A stretch of DNA of 64,000 bases from Bacillus sp. IITD106 (lineage in GTDB: Bacteria > Bacillota > Bacilli > Bacillales > Bacillaceae_C). The stretch covers positions 38,807 through 102,806 of the forward strand of contig NZ_JAIAZY010000010.1 in the NCBI RefSeq assembly GCF_019459225.1, in the 5' to 3' direction. A program made the translations under genes and the position numbers. Positions within the stretch are counted from its first letter, which is position 1; every line of letters starts with the position of its first letter. Positions 9,217-18,736 of the stretch are shown piece by piece. The notes beneath the pieces were generated by a model. It worked only from the letters and a program-made list of their open reading frames with translations. It ran no database searches and was not told where the DNA came from.

Positions 9217-9284
9217 AAAAAAGCCATTTAGTATGCAACCTCATGTTAAATGAGATTCGCATGCTAAAATGGCTTTTTGTAGTG
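9217..9284. terminator. Large bidirectional terminator between ytzG and ytzE
   Basis: A long hairpin with arms AAAAGCCATTTAGTATGC and GCATGCTAAAATGGCTTTT, flanked by an A-tract on one side and a T-tract on the other. It can end both convergent transcripts. Confidence 0.85.
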
Positions 9285-9326
9285 AATCGTTTCAATAAAC
9301 AACTCTACAACGGTTTATATTATTTT

Positions 9327-9548
9327 CTATGATGTTATTTTTACTTTTTTCTTTGTTGTTGTCCATTTTCCCCGATGTGGGCTGCTGATCAGGTCATTGT
9401 ATTCTAACACATTCAAATCCCTTTGAATGGTGCGAGGAGTGCTCCCGAATTCTTCCGCAAGCTCACGTGTTGTTACGGTGCCATTTTCCTTAATGTATAA
9501 ATAAATGGCTTTGATTCGGGTAAGCATTCTGTTCGTCGAAGGTTTCAA
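9327..9548 (-). CDS. ytzE: Small DeoR-type HTH regulator (YtzE-like)
   Basis: A 73-residue protein that is essentially one DeoR-type winged helix-turn-helix: TRELAEEFGSTPRTIQRDLNVLEYNDLI, then a basic tail. No sugar-phosphate sensor domain is present, as in B. subtilis YtzE. The TTG start is preceded by GGGAG. The gene is isolated, convergent with ytzG and divergent from the ythP ABC gene, so control of ythPQ is possible but not shown. The 276 bases between it and ythP hold no gene; the only thing noted there is a short motif, GGCTTAATGTCC at 9593, that resembles two sites downstream of ytzG. Confidence 0.85.
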   Translation of the reverse strand: MKPSTNRMLTRIKAIYLYIKENGTVTTRELAEEFGSTPRTIQRDLNVLEYNDLISSPHRGKWTTTKKKVKITS

Positions 9549-9824
9549 AAAACCACTCCCTCATCTTTAATTCCTTGGCAGATGGAACGGTCGGCTTAAT
9601 GTCCCGGACAGAACGGGCTATTATCTTTTTCCGTATAGACAACTCCTTAAATATTTTTCACTATTACTAAAGTCTTTTAGTCACAAAAAGCAACTAATTC
9701 AGACAGTTCTATTTTAACGCATTAATGCGAAAATTTAAAGGGTTTTTACAAAATGAACGATACCGAAACTTTCCACTAAATGAATACGTATAAAAAAGTG
9801 ATCAAAAAATAAGGTGTGAGCAAC

Positions 9825-10529
9825 ATGTCATTGTTAGAAGTAAATATTAAACAAGCAGGCTATAAAACAAATGTTGATACAATCAGAGATATCCAATTTT
9901 CAATAAAGAGGTCCGAATTAGTCGGGATGATTGGATCAAACGGAGCGGGGAAAAGTACCACAATAAAAGCTTTTCTTGGTGAGCTTCCTTTTTTGAATGG
10001 GGAGATTAAGAGAAAAGAAGGCAGCAACTACTCATACATACCTGAAAGACCGATTTTTTATCCGGAATTAACGTTATGGGAGCATTTTGAATTTATAACT
10101 GCTGTGGAGGAACTTGGTGAAGCCTCTCTTTCCTATGCAAAAGAAATCTTAAGGAAATTTCGTTTATACGATCGTATTCATGAATTTCCTGCTACTTTTT
10201 CAAAAGGGATGCAGCAAAAAGGGATGATTGCTCTTGCTTTATTTACAAAACCAGATTTATTAATTATTGATGAGCCATTTATGGGGCTTGATCCGGGATC
10301 TACAAAACTATTATTAAATATGCTTGAGGAAGAACGTGCAAAAGGGACAGGCATTCTTATGTGTACACATATTTTAGATACTGCACAACGAATTTGTGAT
10401 TCTTTTATCATTATAGAAAAAGGGACGATGAAAGCAGCGGGAAGGTTAGAAGAAGTGCTAGAAGCTTGTGGGGCAGAGGATGGAAGTCTTTATTCATGCA
10501 TTTCGATAGAGGATGAGGTCTATGAATAG
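9825..10529 (+). CDS. ythP: ABC transporter ATP-binding protein, EcsA-like (YthP)
   Basis: A 234-residue ABC ATPase with Walker A GSNGAGKST (residues 37-45), signature FSKGMQQK (non-canonical for LSGGQ) and Walker B LLIIDEPFMGLDP, followed by an H-loop His in MCTHILD. ATG 9825 lies 8 bases after AAGGTG; GTG 9816 overlaps that ribosome site and is rejected. It overlaps the start of the permease gene, and together they resemble the EcsAB/YthPQ exporters. Substrate is unknown. Confidence 0.9.
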   Translation: MSLLEVNIKQAGYKTNVDTIRDIQFSIKRSELVGMIGSNGAGKSTTIKAFLGELPFLNGEIKRKEGSNYSYIPERPIFYPELTLWEHFEFITAVEELGEASLSYAKEILRKFRLYDRIHEFPATFSKGMQQKGMIALALFTKPDLLIIDEPFMGLDPGSTKLLLNMLEEERAKGTGILMCTHILDTAQRICDSFIIIEKGTMKAAGRLEEVLEACGAEDGSLYSCISIEDEVYE

Positions 10530-11700
10530 CAGACATCTTTTGTTTCAACGAATCACTCAAAATTGGAAACAGCAATTTGCTGTTGTAAAAAGAGTCGTAG
10601 ATTGGACCGTACTCGTTTATTTAGTCATACCAGCCATCGTTATTTCGTTTTTTGTTTATCGATCGTGGTGGATTCAAATTCCGGACTGGATGACGATCGT
10701 ACAATTACCGGTTATATTCGTTTTATTTTTCTTATTTTTATGGGGCGATCATTTTTTAACATATGTACGCGAGGCGGATCGAATCTTTTTAAGAAAAAAA
10801 GAAAAGCTTTTCCTTGGCATGAAACGGGGCGGCATGCTTTATTCCTACGCTTTTCAGTTATTATCAGCCGCAACGATTTGTTTATTTATTGCTCCTTTAT
10901 GGTTTGCACATTTTGGTTTACATATGAAGCAGTTGCTTATATTTGCAATGCTGTGGGTTTCATTGAAATGGCTCATTATGGGTGTAAAAGGTAGATTGAA
11001 TGTCGAACTAAGAGGCTGGAGAAGTCTTGTAACAGGAATTCCTCTTTTTATCGGAGCAGCTATCATTTGGATGTGGTGTTATAAGGCATTCATCAACGAA
11101 AATAGTGTATTGATCTTTGCATTAATATTAATCAATACAATCGTTTCTGCATGGATCGTACAGCCACGCTTCAACTCTGTACATACTTTTGAGCAGGATT
11201 TGGCGATTGATGAACTAGAAAAAAATAAATATATCGAAATGATATTTGGGCTTTCAATGGATATGGAAAAGATGCCAAAACCAGTTCCCGTCCGAAAAAA
11301 TCCACGACTATATTCTCAATCAAATCGAATATTTAAACATCGCTCACCTAAAAATGGATTTATTGAACTTTTTATAAAGGCCACAACTAGAAATACCGAA
11401 TATATTAAGGGATATTTTCAAATAATGGGTGTGACATCTGCGGCAACAGTGATGCTTCCGCCTCTATGGTTAAAAATTTCAATGGCTATTATAGGTACTA
11501 TATTCCTTCTCACTTGGCTTGGTTCTGTTTGGTATAAAGTAGTCGGCAGCCACTCTTTTACAAAAAAGTATTCCACAGAAGAAGCTTACTTCGAAGGAAA
11601 AAAAGTGGTCACGAAGGTACTTGTTTTACCATTTATTTTCATTATCACCTGCTCTCTGATTCTGAATATTTGGATTCGTAATCATTTTTTCTTTTTCTGA
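10522..11700 (+). CDS. ythQ: ABC transporter permease, EcsB-like (YthQ)
   Basis: A 392-residue membrane protein with about eight helices in two clusters separated by a cytoplasmic segment (about 225-290), the architecture of EcsB-type permeases. It overlaps ythP by 8 bases; ATG 10522 is preferred over ATG 10513 because GATGAGGT lies just upstream. The C terminus is hydrophobic and ends in four Phe residues. It forms a two-gene ABC system with ythP. Confidence 0.88.
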   Translation: MNSRHLLFQRITQNWKQQFAVVKRVVDWTVLVYLVIPAIVISFFVYRSWWIQIPDWMTIVQLPVIFVLFFLFLWGDHFLTYVREADRIFLRKKEKLFLGMKRGGMLYSYAFQLLSAATICLFIAPLWFAHFGLHMKQLLIFAMLWVSLKWLIMGVKGRLNVELRGWRSLVTGIPLFIGAAIIWMWCYKAFINENSVLIFALILINTIVSAWIVQPRFNSVHTFEQDLAIDELEKNKYIEMIFGLSMDMEKMPKPVPVRKNPRLYSQSNRIFKHRSPKNGFIELFIKATTRNTEYIKGYFQIMGVTSAATVMLPPLWLKISMAIIGTIFLLTWLGSVWYKVVGSHSFTKKYSTEEAYFEGKKVVTKVLVLPFIFIITCSLILNIWIRNHFFFF

Positions 11701-11784
11701 TGGGCTAAAAAGAGGTACAATATAACACAGAATGATTAAAGATTAAGGCAATAGAAGAAAGGGCCTTTGAAAAGGAGCATGATC

Positions 11785-13206
11785 ATGGGTTCAATCAATT
11801 GGTTACAAGAAGTAGAAAAACGAAAAGAAGATTTGATTACAGATTTACAAGGATTATTAAAGATTGAAAGTGTATTGGATGAAGAAAATGCCACGGAAGA
11901 AGCACCTCTAGGCATAAATGTTAAAAAAGCATTGGATTATATGCTGGAAATCGGAAACAGAGACGGCTTTGTTTCAAAAAACAGTGGAAATGTCGCTGGC
12001 CACCTAGAAATGGGAACTGGTGAACGTTTAATAGGTGTGTTAGGACATGTTGATGTAGTACCTGCTGGAGATGGCTGGTCTGTCAATCCCTTTGAAGGTG
12101 TCGTACAAGATGGCAAGATTTTTGCTAGAGGTGCGATTGATGATAAAGGGCCGACAATGGCCGCTTACTATGCAATGAAAATCATTAAAGAATTGGAATT
12201 ACCGCTAGAGAAACGTGTCCGGTTAATCATCGGGACGGACGAAGAAAGTAAATGGCGTTGTGTAGATCATTATTTTCAGCATGAAGAAATGCCTGATATG
12301 GGCTTTGCACCGGATGCCGATTTTCCAATCATTAACGCGGAAAAAGGAATTGCGGATTTCGACCTTGTTCAAAAAGTGCAAGAATCAAATGATCCAACTG
12401 CTGCCATCACACTTTTATCCTTTGAATCAGGACTTCGTTATAATATGGTTCCAGATAAAGCAAAAGCTGTCCTCGATGTTAAAGAGAATAATACGGAACT
12501 TATGCAAATGTATAATGATTTCTTAAGCAATCAAGATTTGCAAGGACAATATTATGTTGAAAGTGGATATTTTATCATTGAACTTGAGGGAGTTTCTGCT
12601 CATGGCAGTGAGCCTGATAAAGGAAGAAATGCTGGTCTTCTATTAGCTAGCTTTTTATCTACAGTCGAATTAGATAAAAAAGGAAAAGGATTCATATCAT
12701 CAGCAGTCGATTTCTTTTTTGGGGATTCACGAGGACGAAATCTCGGTGTTCAATTTAAAGATGATATTTCAGGGGAACTGACAATTAATGTCGGGATGAT
12801 GTCATATAATGAACAGGAAGGCGGCAAATTCGGATTAACGATGCGCTACCCTGTCACATTTAATTGGAAGGAAGGCTTAGATACCCTTAAAAAAACTGCA
12901 GAAGAAAAGGGTTTCTCCGTCGCCAATTTTTCCAACTCCGAGCCTCATCACGTCTCTGAAGATAGTGAATTGATTCAAGTATTAAAAAATGTTTATGAAA
13001 TGCAGACACATAAACCTGCTTCTTTAATGGCTATTGGCGGTGGGACATATGCTAGATCATTAAAATCAGGTGTCGCCTTCGGGGCATTGTTCCCTGGTCG
13101 TCCTGACGTTGCCCATCAAAAAGATGAATATATGGAATTGGAAGACTTAGTCAAAGCAACAGCGATATACGCACAAGCAATTTATGAGCTTGCACGTGAA
13201 AAATAG
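11785..13206 (+). CDS. pepV: Dipeptidase PepV, M20A zinc peptidase
   Basis: A 473-residue cytoplasmic zinc dipeptidase (peptidase family M20A). Metal-binding and catalytic motifs are visible in order: GVLGHVDVVPAGDGW, GAIDDKGPTMA (bridging Asp), GTDEESKWRC (general base Glu and ligand), DADFP, and the late HQKDEYM His. The lid region contains SAHGSEPDKGRNAG. ATG 11785 sits 8 bases after AAAAGGAG, whereas TTG 11767 precedes that site. It ends 13 bases before dat. PepV releases amino acids from dipeptides and may feed D-Ala/D-Glu metabolism through Dat. Confidence 0.93.
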   Translation: MGSINWLQEVEKRKEDLITDLQGLLKIESVLDEENATEEAPLGINVKKALDYMLEIGNRDGFVSKNSGNVAGHLEMGTGERLIGVLGHVDVVPAGDGWSVNPFEGVVQDGKIFARGAIDDKGPTMAAYYAMKIIKELELPLEKRVRLIIGTDEESKWRCVDHYFQHEEMPDMGFAPDADFPIINAEKGIADFDLVQKVQESNDPTAAITLLSFESGLRYNMVPDKAKAVLDVKENNTELMQMYNDFLSNQDLQGQYYVESGYFIIELEGVSAHGSEPDKGRNAGLLLASFLSTVELDKKGKGFISSAVDFFFGDSRGRNLGVQFKDDISGELTINVGMMSYNEQEGGKFGLTMRYPVTFNWKEGLDTLKKTAEEKGFSVANFSNSEPHHVSEDSELIQVLKNVYEMQTHKPASLMAIGGGTYARSLKSGVAFGALFPGRPDVAHQKDEYMELEDLVKATAIYAQAIYELAREK

Positions 13207-13219
13207 GGAGATGAAAACA

Positions 13220-14080
13220 ATGGTAAAAGTAATTTTGAATGATGACATCATCGATCGATCAGAAGCAGCAATTGATATCGAAGACCGTGGTTATCAGTTC
13301 GGGGATGGAGTGTACGAAGTGATCCGTGTTTATGACGGGGTACTCTTTACTGGTGACGAGCATTTGGAGAGATTTTATAGCAGTGCGGAAAAAATTAAGA
13401 TCACCGTACCTTTTCAAAAAGAAGACCTGCTCGATTTAATGAATCAACTTATTCGAGTTAATAATGTTCATGATGGTTCGATTTATATGCAGCTTACTCG
13501 AGGAGCATCTCCGAGAAACCATGTTTTTCCAAGTGTAGATACGAAACCTGTGTTAACTGCGTATACAAAAGAAGTAGCAAGACCTGTAGAATCATTGGAA
13601 AATGGTGTTGCTGCAATGGTAGCGGAAGATATTCGCTGGCTTCGTTGCGACATTAAAAGCTTAAATCTTCTCCCGAATTTATTAGCGAAGCAAACCGCAA
13701 CGGAACAAGGCTGCTATGAGGCGATTCTGCACCGTGACGGCCTTGTGACTGAGGGCTCTGCATCAAATGCTTATATAGTTGTAGATGGAAAAATAAAGAC
13801 CCATCCAGCTACAAACTTAATTTTAAACGGCATTACTCGCCAAGTCGTTGCCCGTCTTTGTAAGGACAATAATATTCCGTTTAGTGAAGAAGCATTTACA
13901 TTAGATGAATTGCGAAATGCAGACGAAATTTTCGTTACAAGTACAACTTCTGAAGTAATGCCAGTGGTAAAACTAGATGAAAGAGAAGTCGGTAACGGCA
14001 AGCCTGGTGAAGTGACTAGAAAACTCCAAACATTATTTGTTGGGGAATTTGAAGCTGTAAAACAAGCTTATTCAATGTAA
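13220..14080 (+). CDS. dat: D-amino-acid aminotransferase
   Basis: A 286-residue fold-type IV PLP enzyme that interconverts D-Ala plus 2-oxoglutarate with pyruvate plus D-Glu, supplying peptidoglycan D-amino acids. IEDRGYQFGDGVYEVIRVY and LRCDIKSLNLLPNLLAKQ are diagnostic; the PLP-binding Lys is residue 146, in line with Lys145 of the thermophilic Bacillus enzyme. VTEGSASNAYIV and FVTSTTSEVMPV complete the cofactor site. ATG 13220 has GGGAG at 9 bases; the upstream in-frame ATG 13211 touches that site. It is translationally close to pepV. Confidence 0.95.
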   Translation: MVKVILNDDIIDRSEAAIDIEDRGYQFGDGVYEVIRVYDGVLFTGDEHLERFYSSAEKIKITVPFQKEDLLDLMNQLIRVNNVHDGSIYMQLTRGASPRNHVFPSVDTKPVLTAYTKEVARPVESLENGVAAMVAEDIRWLRCDIKSLNLLPNLLAKQTATEQGCYEAILHRDGLVTEGSASNAYIVVDGKIKTHPATNLILNGITRQVVARLCKDNNIPFSEEAFTLDELRNADEIFVTSTTSEVMPVVKLDEREVGNGKPGEVTRKLQTLFVGEFEAVKQAYSM

Positions 14081-14084
14081 AAAT

Positions 14085-14127
14085 GAAAAATCCAGTAACA
14101 TCGTTATCGGTGTTGCTGGATTTTTTG
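14085..14127 (+). terminator. Terminator after pepV-dat
   Basis: Stem AAATCCAGTAACA with TGTTGCTGGATTT, short loop, then a run of T. It closes the pepV-dat unit. Confidence 0.9.
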
Positions 14128-14165
14128 TTAATATGGTCATACTATTCATAGAAAGGACTGATGAT

Positions 14166-14744
14166 ATGACAGGCCATTACTTTTATGCTTTAGCCCTTCC
14201 GGATGAAGTGAAGCAATTTTTATTAAAAGTGAGTAAGCAAATCAAGGAGGAATTCCCATTTAAAAAATGGGTTCATCACGAAGATTATCATATTACACTA
14301 GCCTTTCTTGGTCATGCGGATCAAGCCAGATTGGCGCAATCCTTACAATCAGTAAAAAAAGAAATGAATGATTTCCAATCGTTTCAGTTGAATATAAACC
14401 ATACAGGTATTTTCGGAAGTCCGAAAGAACCAAGAATTTTATGGGCTGGGGTCCATCACTCAGAGAATCTGCAAAGTCTTCGTTCAAAAGTCTACGACAG
14501 CTGCATTGAAGCAGGTTTCCAGCTTGAAACGCGACCTTTTAAACCACATGTTACGCTAGCTAGGAAATGGAATAGTGACAGTTCTTTTTCATTTGGAGAT
14601 TTTCAAAAATTTACTTCGGATGTTTTATCTGAATTTGAATTTCTAGCAGATGAGGTTGTACTTTATCAAACTCATCCTGAAAAGACACCTAAATATGAAA
14701 AGGTTCAGTCTTTTCGATTAACAAAGGCACTACCTTCCTTATAA
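14166..14744 (+). CDS. thpR: RNA 2',3'-cyclic phosphodiesterase ThpR/LigT (YtlP)
   Basis: A 192-residue 2H phosphoesterase. Its two catalytic motifs are HITLAFLG and HVTLARKW, the usual H-x-T pair of the LigT/ThpR family, which opens 2',3'-cyclic phosphate ends of RNA. The N terminus MTGHYFYALALPDEV and the P-x-F-KPH context fit. ATG 14166 follows AAGGA at 9 bases; the upstream GTG-type starts lack a site. It heads a run with ytlQ and ytlR. The biological RNA substrate in bacilli is not established. Confidence 0.9.
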   Translation: MTGHYFYALALPDEVKQFLLKVSKQIKEEFPFKKWVHHEDYHITLAFLGHADQARLAQSLQSVKKEMNDFQSFQLNINHTGIFGSPKEPRILWAGVHHSENLQSLRSKVYDSCIEAGFQLETRPFKPHVTLARKWNSDSSFSFGDFQKFTSDVLSEFEFLADEVVLYQTHPEKTPKYEKVQSFRLTKALPSL

Positions 14745-14808
14745 TTGTTAAACATATTATAATTGGAGATATTATACTTTTTGGTCAATAAGTAAAGGAT
14801 GATTTTCG

Positions 14809-15756
14809 ATGGCTCAGCTCATCAAATTACAAGATTATGTAACTCGATATGAAACTGATATGTCTCGGTATCCGGCACAATATGTCCGTTTAAAAAAGCA
14901 GCAGTGGGAGAATTTGAAAGCAGCATGGGAATCTGGGACTCTTCGATTTGATAATGAATTTTCGAATCAAGAGATCTTTGAAGAGAAGCAAAGTATCTTC
15001 AATAAAATAAGAGGTTGGTTTTCGAGAGAAGACGAAACCATTGTAGAAGAACTTGATATCCAGTTAGAAAAAGAGGAAGAAGATTTCGCTTTTCGAAACT
15101 TTTTACATGCAGCTAATGAACAGGAACTAAAACAGCAATTTCTTGATCATCTCTTCCGTTTTCAAATTAAATGGGCGAGTTCAACTATTCATGAAAAATC
15201 ATTTGTAAATGAAGAATATTATGAAAGCGAGAAGCTGCAACATTTTTTGCAGCGACTGCCTGATAATATACTTCTTTTATATGAACCTATTTTTCTATTG
15301 AAAAAAGCTCCTGTTGAGGTAGAGGTTTTACTGCTTACTCCTACTGAGATATGGTGCTTAGCTTTTTTGGAAAAGGAAGACGATGCCGCCTATTTAGGTT
15401 CAACAGACCATTTTTGGGTTGAAAAACACCAGGATCATGAAGCAAAAGTTTTGAATCCTATGATGTCAGCAAACAGAATGGGCAAAATCGTTAAACAGCT
15501 TTTTAAATTATACGAAGTCGAGCAGCCCATTCGTAAAGCCGTTGTTTCAAGAAATGGATACATCGATTTTCCAGAGGTTCCAGGAGATATATTATTGCTA
15601 GATAAACGGTCTTATGAAGATTGGTTTCATAGATTGAGAAACTTGGCTTCACCATTAAAAATGATGCAAATTAAAGGCGCGAAAGCCCTTCTGGAATATT
15701 GCCAGACCACCTCCTTTCGCAGGCCAGATTGGGACAAAGAGAATGATGAGGAATGA
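14809..15756 (+). CDS. ytlQ: Conserved protein of unknown function, YtlQ-like
   Basis: A 315-residue soluble protein, acidic, with no signal peptide or membrane helix. The position between thpR and the lipid kinase matches ytlQ of B. subtilis. The central stretch (VEVEVLLLTPTEIWCLAFLEKED, then a late RKAVVSRNGYIDF and DILLLDKRSYEDWF) has the strand pattern of nuclease-related NERD-type domains, but key residues are not clear enough to assign a nuclease. The ATG follows AAAGGATG. It overlaps the next gene by 14 bases, suggesting coupled translation. Confidence 0.7.
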   Translation: MAQLIKLQDYVTRYETDMSRYPAQYVRLKKQQWENLKAAWESGTLRFDNEFSNQEIFEEKQSIFNKIRGWFSREDETIVEELDIQLEKEEEDFAFRNFLHAANEQELKQQFLDHLFRFQIKWASSTIHEKSFVNEEYYESEKLQHFLQRLPDNILLLYEPIFLLKKAPVEVEVLLLTPTEIWCLAFLEKEDDAAYLGSTDHFWVEKHQDHEAKVLNPMMSANRMGKIVKQLFKLYEVEQPIRKAVVSRNGYIDFPEVPGDILLLDKRSYEDWFHRLRNLASPLKMMQIKGAKALLEYCQTTSFRRPDWDKENDEE

Positions 15757-16687
15757 AAAAAGGAAGCTTATTTTTATTGTAAATCCCGCTGCTAAAAATG
15801 GATACAGTCTACGAATATGGAAGAAATTAAGTAAACAATTAAGAGATATTCCTCATGAAGTTTATTTTACTGAAAAAACAAATGATGGGACTAAAATCGC
15901 AAAAAAAGTAGCGATGAAAGATTCTAATCCACTTCTGATTGTCGCTGTCGGTGGGGATGGGACCATTCACGAAGTAATTAACGGAATCATAAATAAGCCT
16001 CACGTTACAATCGCCTATATCCCAGCGGGTTCTGGAAATGATTTTGCAAGAGGGTACAGCTTGCCGACTGATCCGATGAAGAGCATTGATTTCATTAAAT
16101 CGCTAATAGATTCTCCCGCAACTTTATTTGACGCAGGAATATATACAACCAATAAAGCCGAGAGTGGCGTTTTTGTAAATAGTGTCGGGGCGGGATTTGA
16201 TGCATTGATTTCTATGAAGGGAAATCAATCAAAGGCAAAAAAATGGTTAAATTCCATCTCACTTGGAAAACTCGTTTATACATACTTTATCCTTACGGAA
16301 CTCTTTCGTTATCGTCCAACTACGTTAACGCTTGAGGTGGATGGCGAAAAGAAAATATATGAGAAAACTTGGTTTGTCACGATATCCAACCAGCAGTATT
16401 TTGGTGGAGGAATGAAAATCGCTCCACATGCAGATGCGAGGGACGGAGAATTCAATATAACAGTGGTCCATAACTTATCTAAATTAAAACTACTGTTCAT
16501 TTTCATGACCGTTTTTTGGGGCGGCCATTTAAAATATAAAGAGGTAGATTCATATAATGGCCGGGAAATTTCTATACGTTTTGAACAACCAGTACGGGTC
16601 CATGCTGATGGGGAGGATATTGCAGAAACTCCGTTTTATGTAAAAATTTCTCCCAAAAGCTGGGGTCTAATCCAAAAAGCAGAATAA
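15743..16687 (+). CDS. ytlR: Diacylglycerol kinase-family lipid kinase (YtlR)
   Basis: A 314-residue member of the YegS/DagK/sphingosine-kinase family. LIFIVNPAAKNG opens the catalytic domain, AVGGDGTIHEVINGI is the nucleotide-binding loop with the GGDGT motif, and PAGSGNDFARG contacts substrate. The C-terminal beta-sandwich carries the Asp-rich metal site (AHADARDGEFNI). Membrane-associated phosphorylation of diacylglycerol or a related lipid is a family inference. It is translationally coupled to ytlQ. From memory, B. subtilis has amyX between this gene and ytmP; there is no trace of it here. Confidence 0.88.
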   Translation: MMRNEKRKLIFIVNPAAKNGYSLRIWKKLSKQLRDIPHEVYFTEKTNDGTKIAKKVAMKDSNPLLIVAVGGDGTIHEVINGIINKPHVTIAYIPAGSGNDFARGYSLPTDPMKSIDFIKSLIDSPATLFDAGIYTTNKAESGVFVNSVGAGFDALISMKGNQSKAKKWLNSISLGKLVYTYFILTELFRYRPTTLTLEVDGEKKIYEKTWFVTISNQQYFGGGMKIAPHADARDGEFNITVVHNLSKLKLLFIFMTVFWGGHLKYKEVDSYNGREISIRFEQPVRVHADGEDIAETPFYVKISPKSWGLIQKAE

Positions 16688-16771
16688 GACGAAAAAATAA
16701 TTCGGTTATTTTAGGTTTTCCTTAAAAACGTCTTGACGAAAAATGAGGATTAGATATAAAATTTAATAACT

Positions 16772-16816
16772 GATAGCTATTGTAGTCGAATATTTTTCAA
16801 TAGCTGTCTTTTTTTG
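16772..16816 (+). terminator. Terminator after ytlR
   Basis: A fully paired 11-bp stem (16772-16782 with 16798-16808, two G-U or weak ends) followed by eight T. It ends the thpR-ytlQ-ytlR transcript ahead of ytmP. Confidence 0.88.
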
Positions 16817-16879
16817 TTGAATAGGGTTATTACGAATTCGGGGATTTTCTCCGTTGATATAAACGAAGGTGAACATAAA

Positions 16880-17659
16880 GTGGATTTTTCATTAGGGCAG
16901 GATTGGGAAATCACTCCTGCTGGCGGGGCAACAGGGGAAGCTTTTTTTGCAAAAAAAGATAATAAAAAGCTGTTTCTAAAGCGTAATTCTTCACCATTTC
17001 TCGCTGTGTTATCGGCAGAGGGGATTGTTCCGAAGTTAATTTGGACAAAAAGAATGGAAAACGGTGATGTCATTACGGCCCAGCAATATTTAATTGGCAG
17101 GGAGTTTACACCGAATGAAATGGCTGATAAAAGGGCAGCGAAATTATTAAAAAAGATACATGATTCGCAGCCTCTATTAATGATGCTTACACGTATGGGC
17201 AAGTCTCCATACGGCCCTGCACAAATGCTTGATGAGGTAGACTCCACACTTGATGAAGCATTACAGAATGTCAAATTGGTGAAAGATGCTCATGCGTTTC
17301 TAAAAAAAGAAGTGTCCAATATTGAATGTAATGAATGGGCTGTTTGCCACGGTGATGTAAATCATAATAATTGGCTCATTTCTGATAAAAATAAAATCTA
17401 TCTGATTGATTGGGATGGCGCGATGATTGCCGATCCTGCCATGGATCTTGGACTGCTTCTTCATTGGTATATACCGAAAACCGATTGGGAAAAATGGCTC
17501 GATCAATACGGAAAAACATTGACGGAAGAGCTTGAATTAAGAATGAAATGGTATACGATTGCTCATACGCTGTTGTCAATTCAATGGCATAAGAACAAAA
17601 ATCGATTTCGTGAAATGGAATATTGGCTTAATTATTTAGATGATTTTAACTACGAATAA
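16880..17659 (+). CDS. ytmP: APH-fold phosphotransferase (YtmP)
   Basis: A 259-residue aminoglycoside-phosphotransferase/choline-kinase-fold protein. The kinase signature CHGDVNHNNWLI (catalytic Asp) and LIDWDGAMIADPAMDLG (metal Asp) are intact. GTG 16880 is chosen because AAGGTGA lies 7 bases upstream and the product starts MDFSLGQDWEITPAGGATGEAF, as in YtmP proteins; the 22-codon upstream extension overlaps the terminator. The natural substrate is unknown. Its end overlaps ytzH on the other strand by 10 bases. Confidence 0.85.
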   Translation: MDFSLGQDWEITPAGGATGEAFFAKKDNKKLFLKRNSSPFLAVLSAEGIVPKLIWTKRMENGDVITAQQYLIGREFTPNEMADKRAAKLLKKIHDSQPLLMMLTRMGKSPYGPAQMLDEVDSTLDEALQNVKLVKDAHAFLKKEVSNIECNEWAVCHGDVNHNNWLISDKNKIYLIDWDGAMIADPAMDLGLLLHWYIPKTDWEKWLDQYGKTLTEELELRMKWYTIAHTLLSIQWHKNKNRFREMEYWLNYLDDFNYE

Positions 17660-17928
17660 GAATTGATTTGACCTACCCACTGGGAGAGTTCTTCCTGGTG
17701 GGCGTTTATATGGCTTTCGAGATTGGAAGAATTTTTCCCAGACTGACAATAAGTATAAATTTCTTCCAGGAGCGGCTGCAGTTCAGGGGATACGGAATCA
17801 TTGGCGAGCAAGGATTTTACTAGTCTTCCTATTTGTTCACATTCCGAAACCGATCCACAGCAATCTTCTAGGTGATTAACCAAAATATCCTGAAGTAAAT
17901 TAACTTGGTCTTGGTGGCTAAGTGACAT
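17650..17928 (-). CDS. ytzH: YtzH-like small conserved protein
   Basis: A 92-residue acidic, helical protein with no catalytic motif. Starts at ATG behind a strong AAGGAGATT site. Its tail overlaps convergent ytmP by 10 bases, an arrangement shared with B. subtilis ytzH. Cys residues appear as DCCGS and SECEQ near 23-31. Function is unknown. Confidence 0.8.
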   Translation of the reverse strand: MSLSHQDQVNLLQDILVNHLEDCCGSVSECEQIGRLVKSLLANDSVSPELQPLLEEIYTYCQSGKNSSNLESHINAHQEELSQWVGQINSYS

Positions 17929-18022
17929 AAAGAAATCTCCTTTTTACGCTAATCATTTTGTTGCTAGTGTACGGAGAAGGGATTGCTTTTATTCATACAA
18001 ATATACATGAGGTGTAACATCC

Positions 18023-18658
18023 ATGCGTTTAAGACATAAGCCTTGGGCAAAAGAAAAAATCGCGAACTATCCACAATACGTCATTCCAGATCCAGCGCAA
18101 TACAGAGGAAACTGGGATGCTTTGTTTAAAAATAATCAGCCTATCCATATTGAAGTCGGTACAGGAAAGGGACGTTTTGTAACTGAAATGGCAAGAGCCA
18201 ATCCTGACATAAATTATATCGGAATTGAGCTTCAGGAAAGTGTGATAGTAGCTGCACTTGATCGGTTGATCGAGGCTGAGCTTCCTAATGTAAAATTGTT
18301 AAATACGAATGGTGAGGATTTGCAAAAGTTTTTTGCTAAAGGTGACGTGGAACGAATCTATTTGAACTTTTCCGATCCATGGCCAAAAAATCGTCATGAA
18401 AAAAGACGGCTGACTCACGAATCCTTTTTGCGTATATATGAAGAAATTTTAATTGATCATGGAGAGATTCATTTTAAAACGGATAATCGTGGTCTATTTG
18501 AATATTCTTTAGTAAGTTTTTCAACATTTGGCCTTCTATTAAAATTTGTAAGTTTAGATTTACACAATAGTGATTTCGAAGGAAATATTATGACAGAATA
18601 CGAAGAGAAATTTTCATCGAAAGGTCATCCGATTTATCGATGTGAAGTGAAATATTAA
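18023..18658 (+). CDS. trmB: tRNA (guanine-N7)-methyltransferase
   Basis: A 211-residue SAM-dependent methyltransferase that makes m7G46 in the variable loop of tRNAs. The SAM motif [16 protein letters not shown] and the family signature [20 protein letters not shown] are complete, with [17 protein letters not shown] following. Length and start (ATG after TGAGGTG) match the family. A terminator follows immediately. Confidence 0.95.
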   Translation: MRLRHKPWAKEKIANYPQYVIPDPAQYRGNWDALFKNNQPIHIEVGTGKGRFVTEMARANPDINYIGIELQESVIVAALDRLIEAELPNVKLLNTNGEDLQKFFAKGDVERIYLNFSDPWPKNRHEKRRLTHESFLRIYEEILIDHGEIHFKTDNRGLFEYSLVSFSTFGLLLKFVSLDLHNSDFEGNIMTEYEEKFSSKGHPIYRCEVKY

Positions 18659-18688
18659 AATCCGCTAAGTTTAGTGGATTTTTTTTTA
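18657..18688 (+). terminator. Terminator after trmB
   Basis: AAATCCGCTAA pairs with TTAGTGGATTT across a 2-3 nt loop (one G-U) and runs into a nine-T tract. It starts at the trmB stop codon. Confidence 0.88.
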
Positions 18689-18736
18689 TGGGGCTTCAAT
18701 GTTAAAATGATCATAAAGAGATGGAAGGATGTAGAT

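Noticed and set aside
16814..16879. 22-codon extension of ytmP
   Set aside because: It begins within the ytlR terminator T-run; GTG 16880 has the only good ribosome site.
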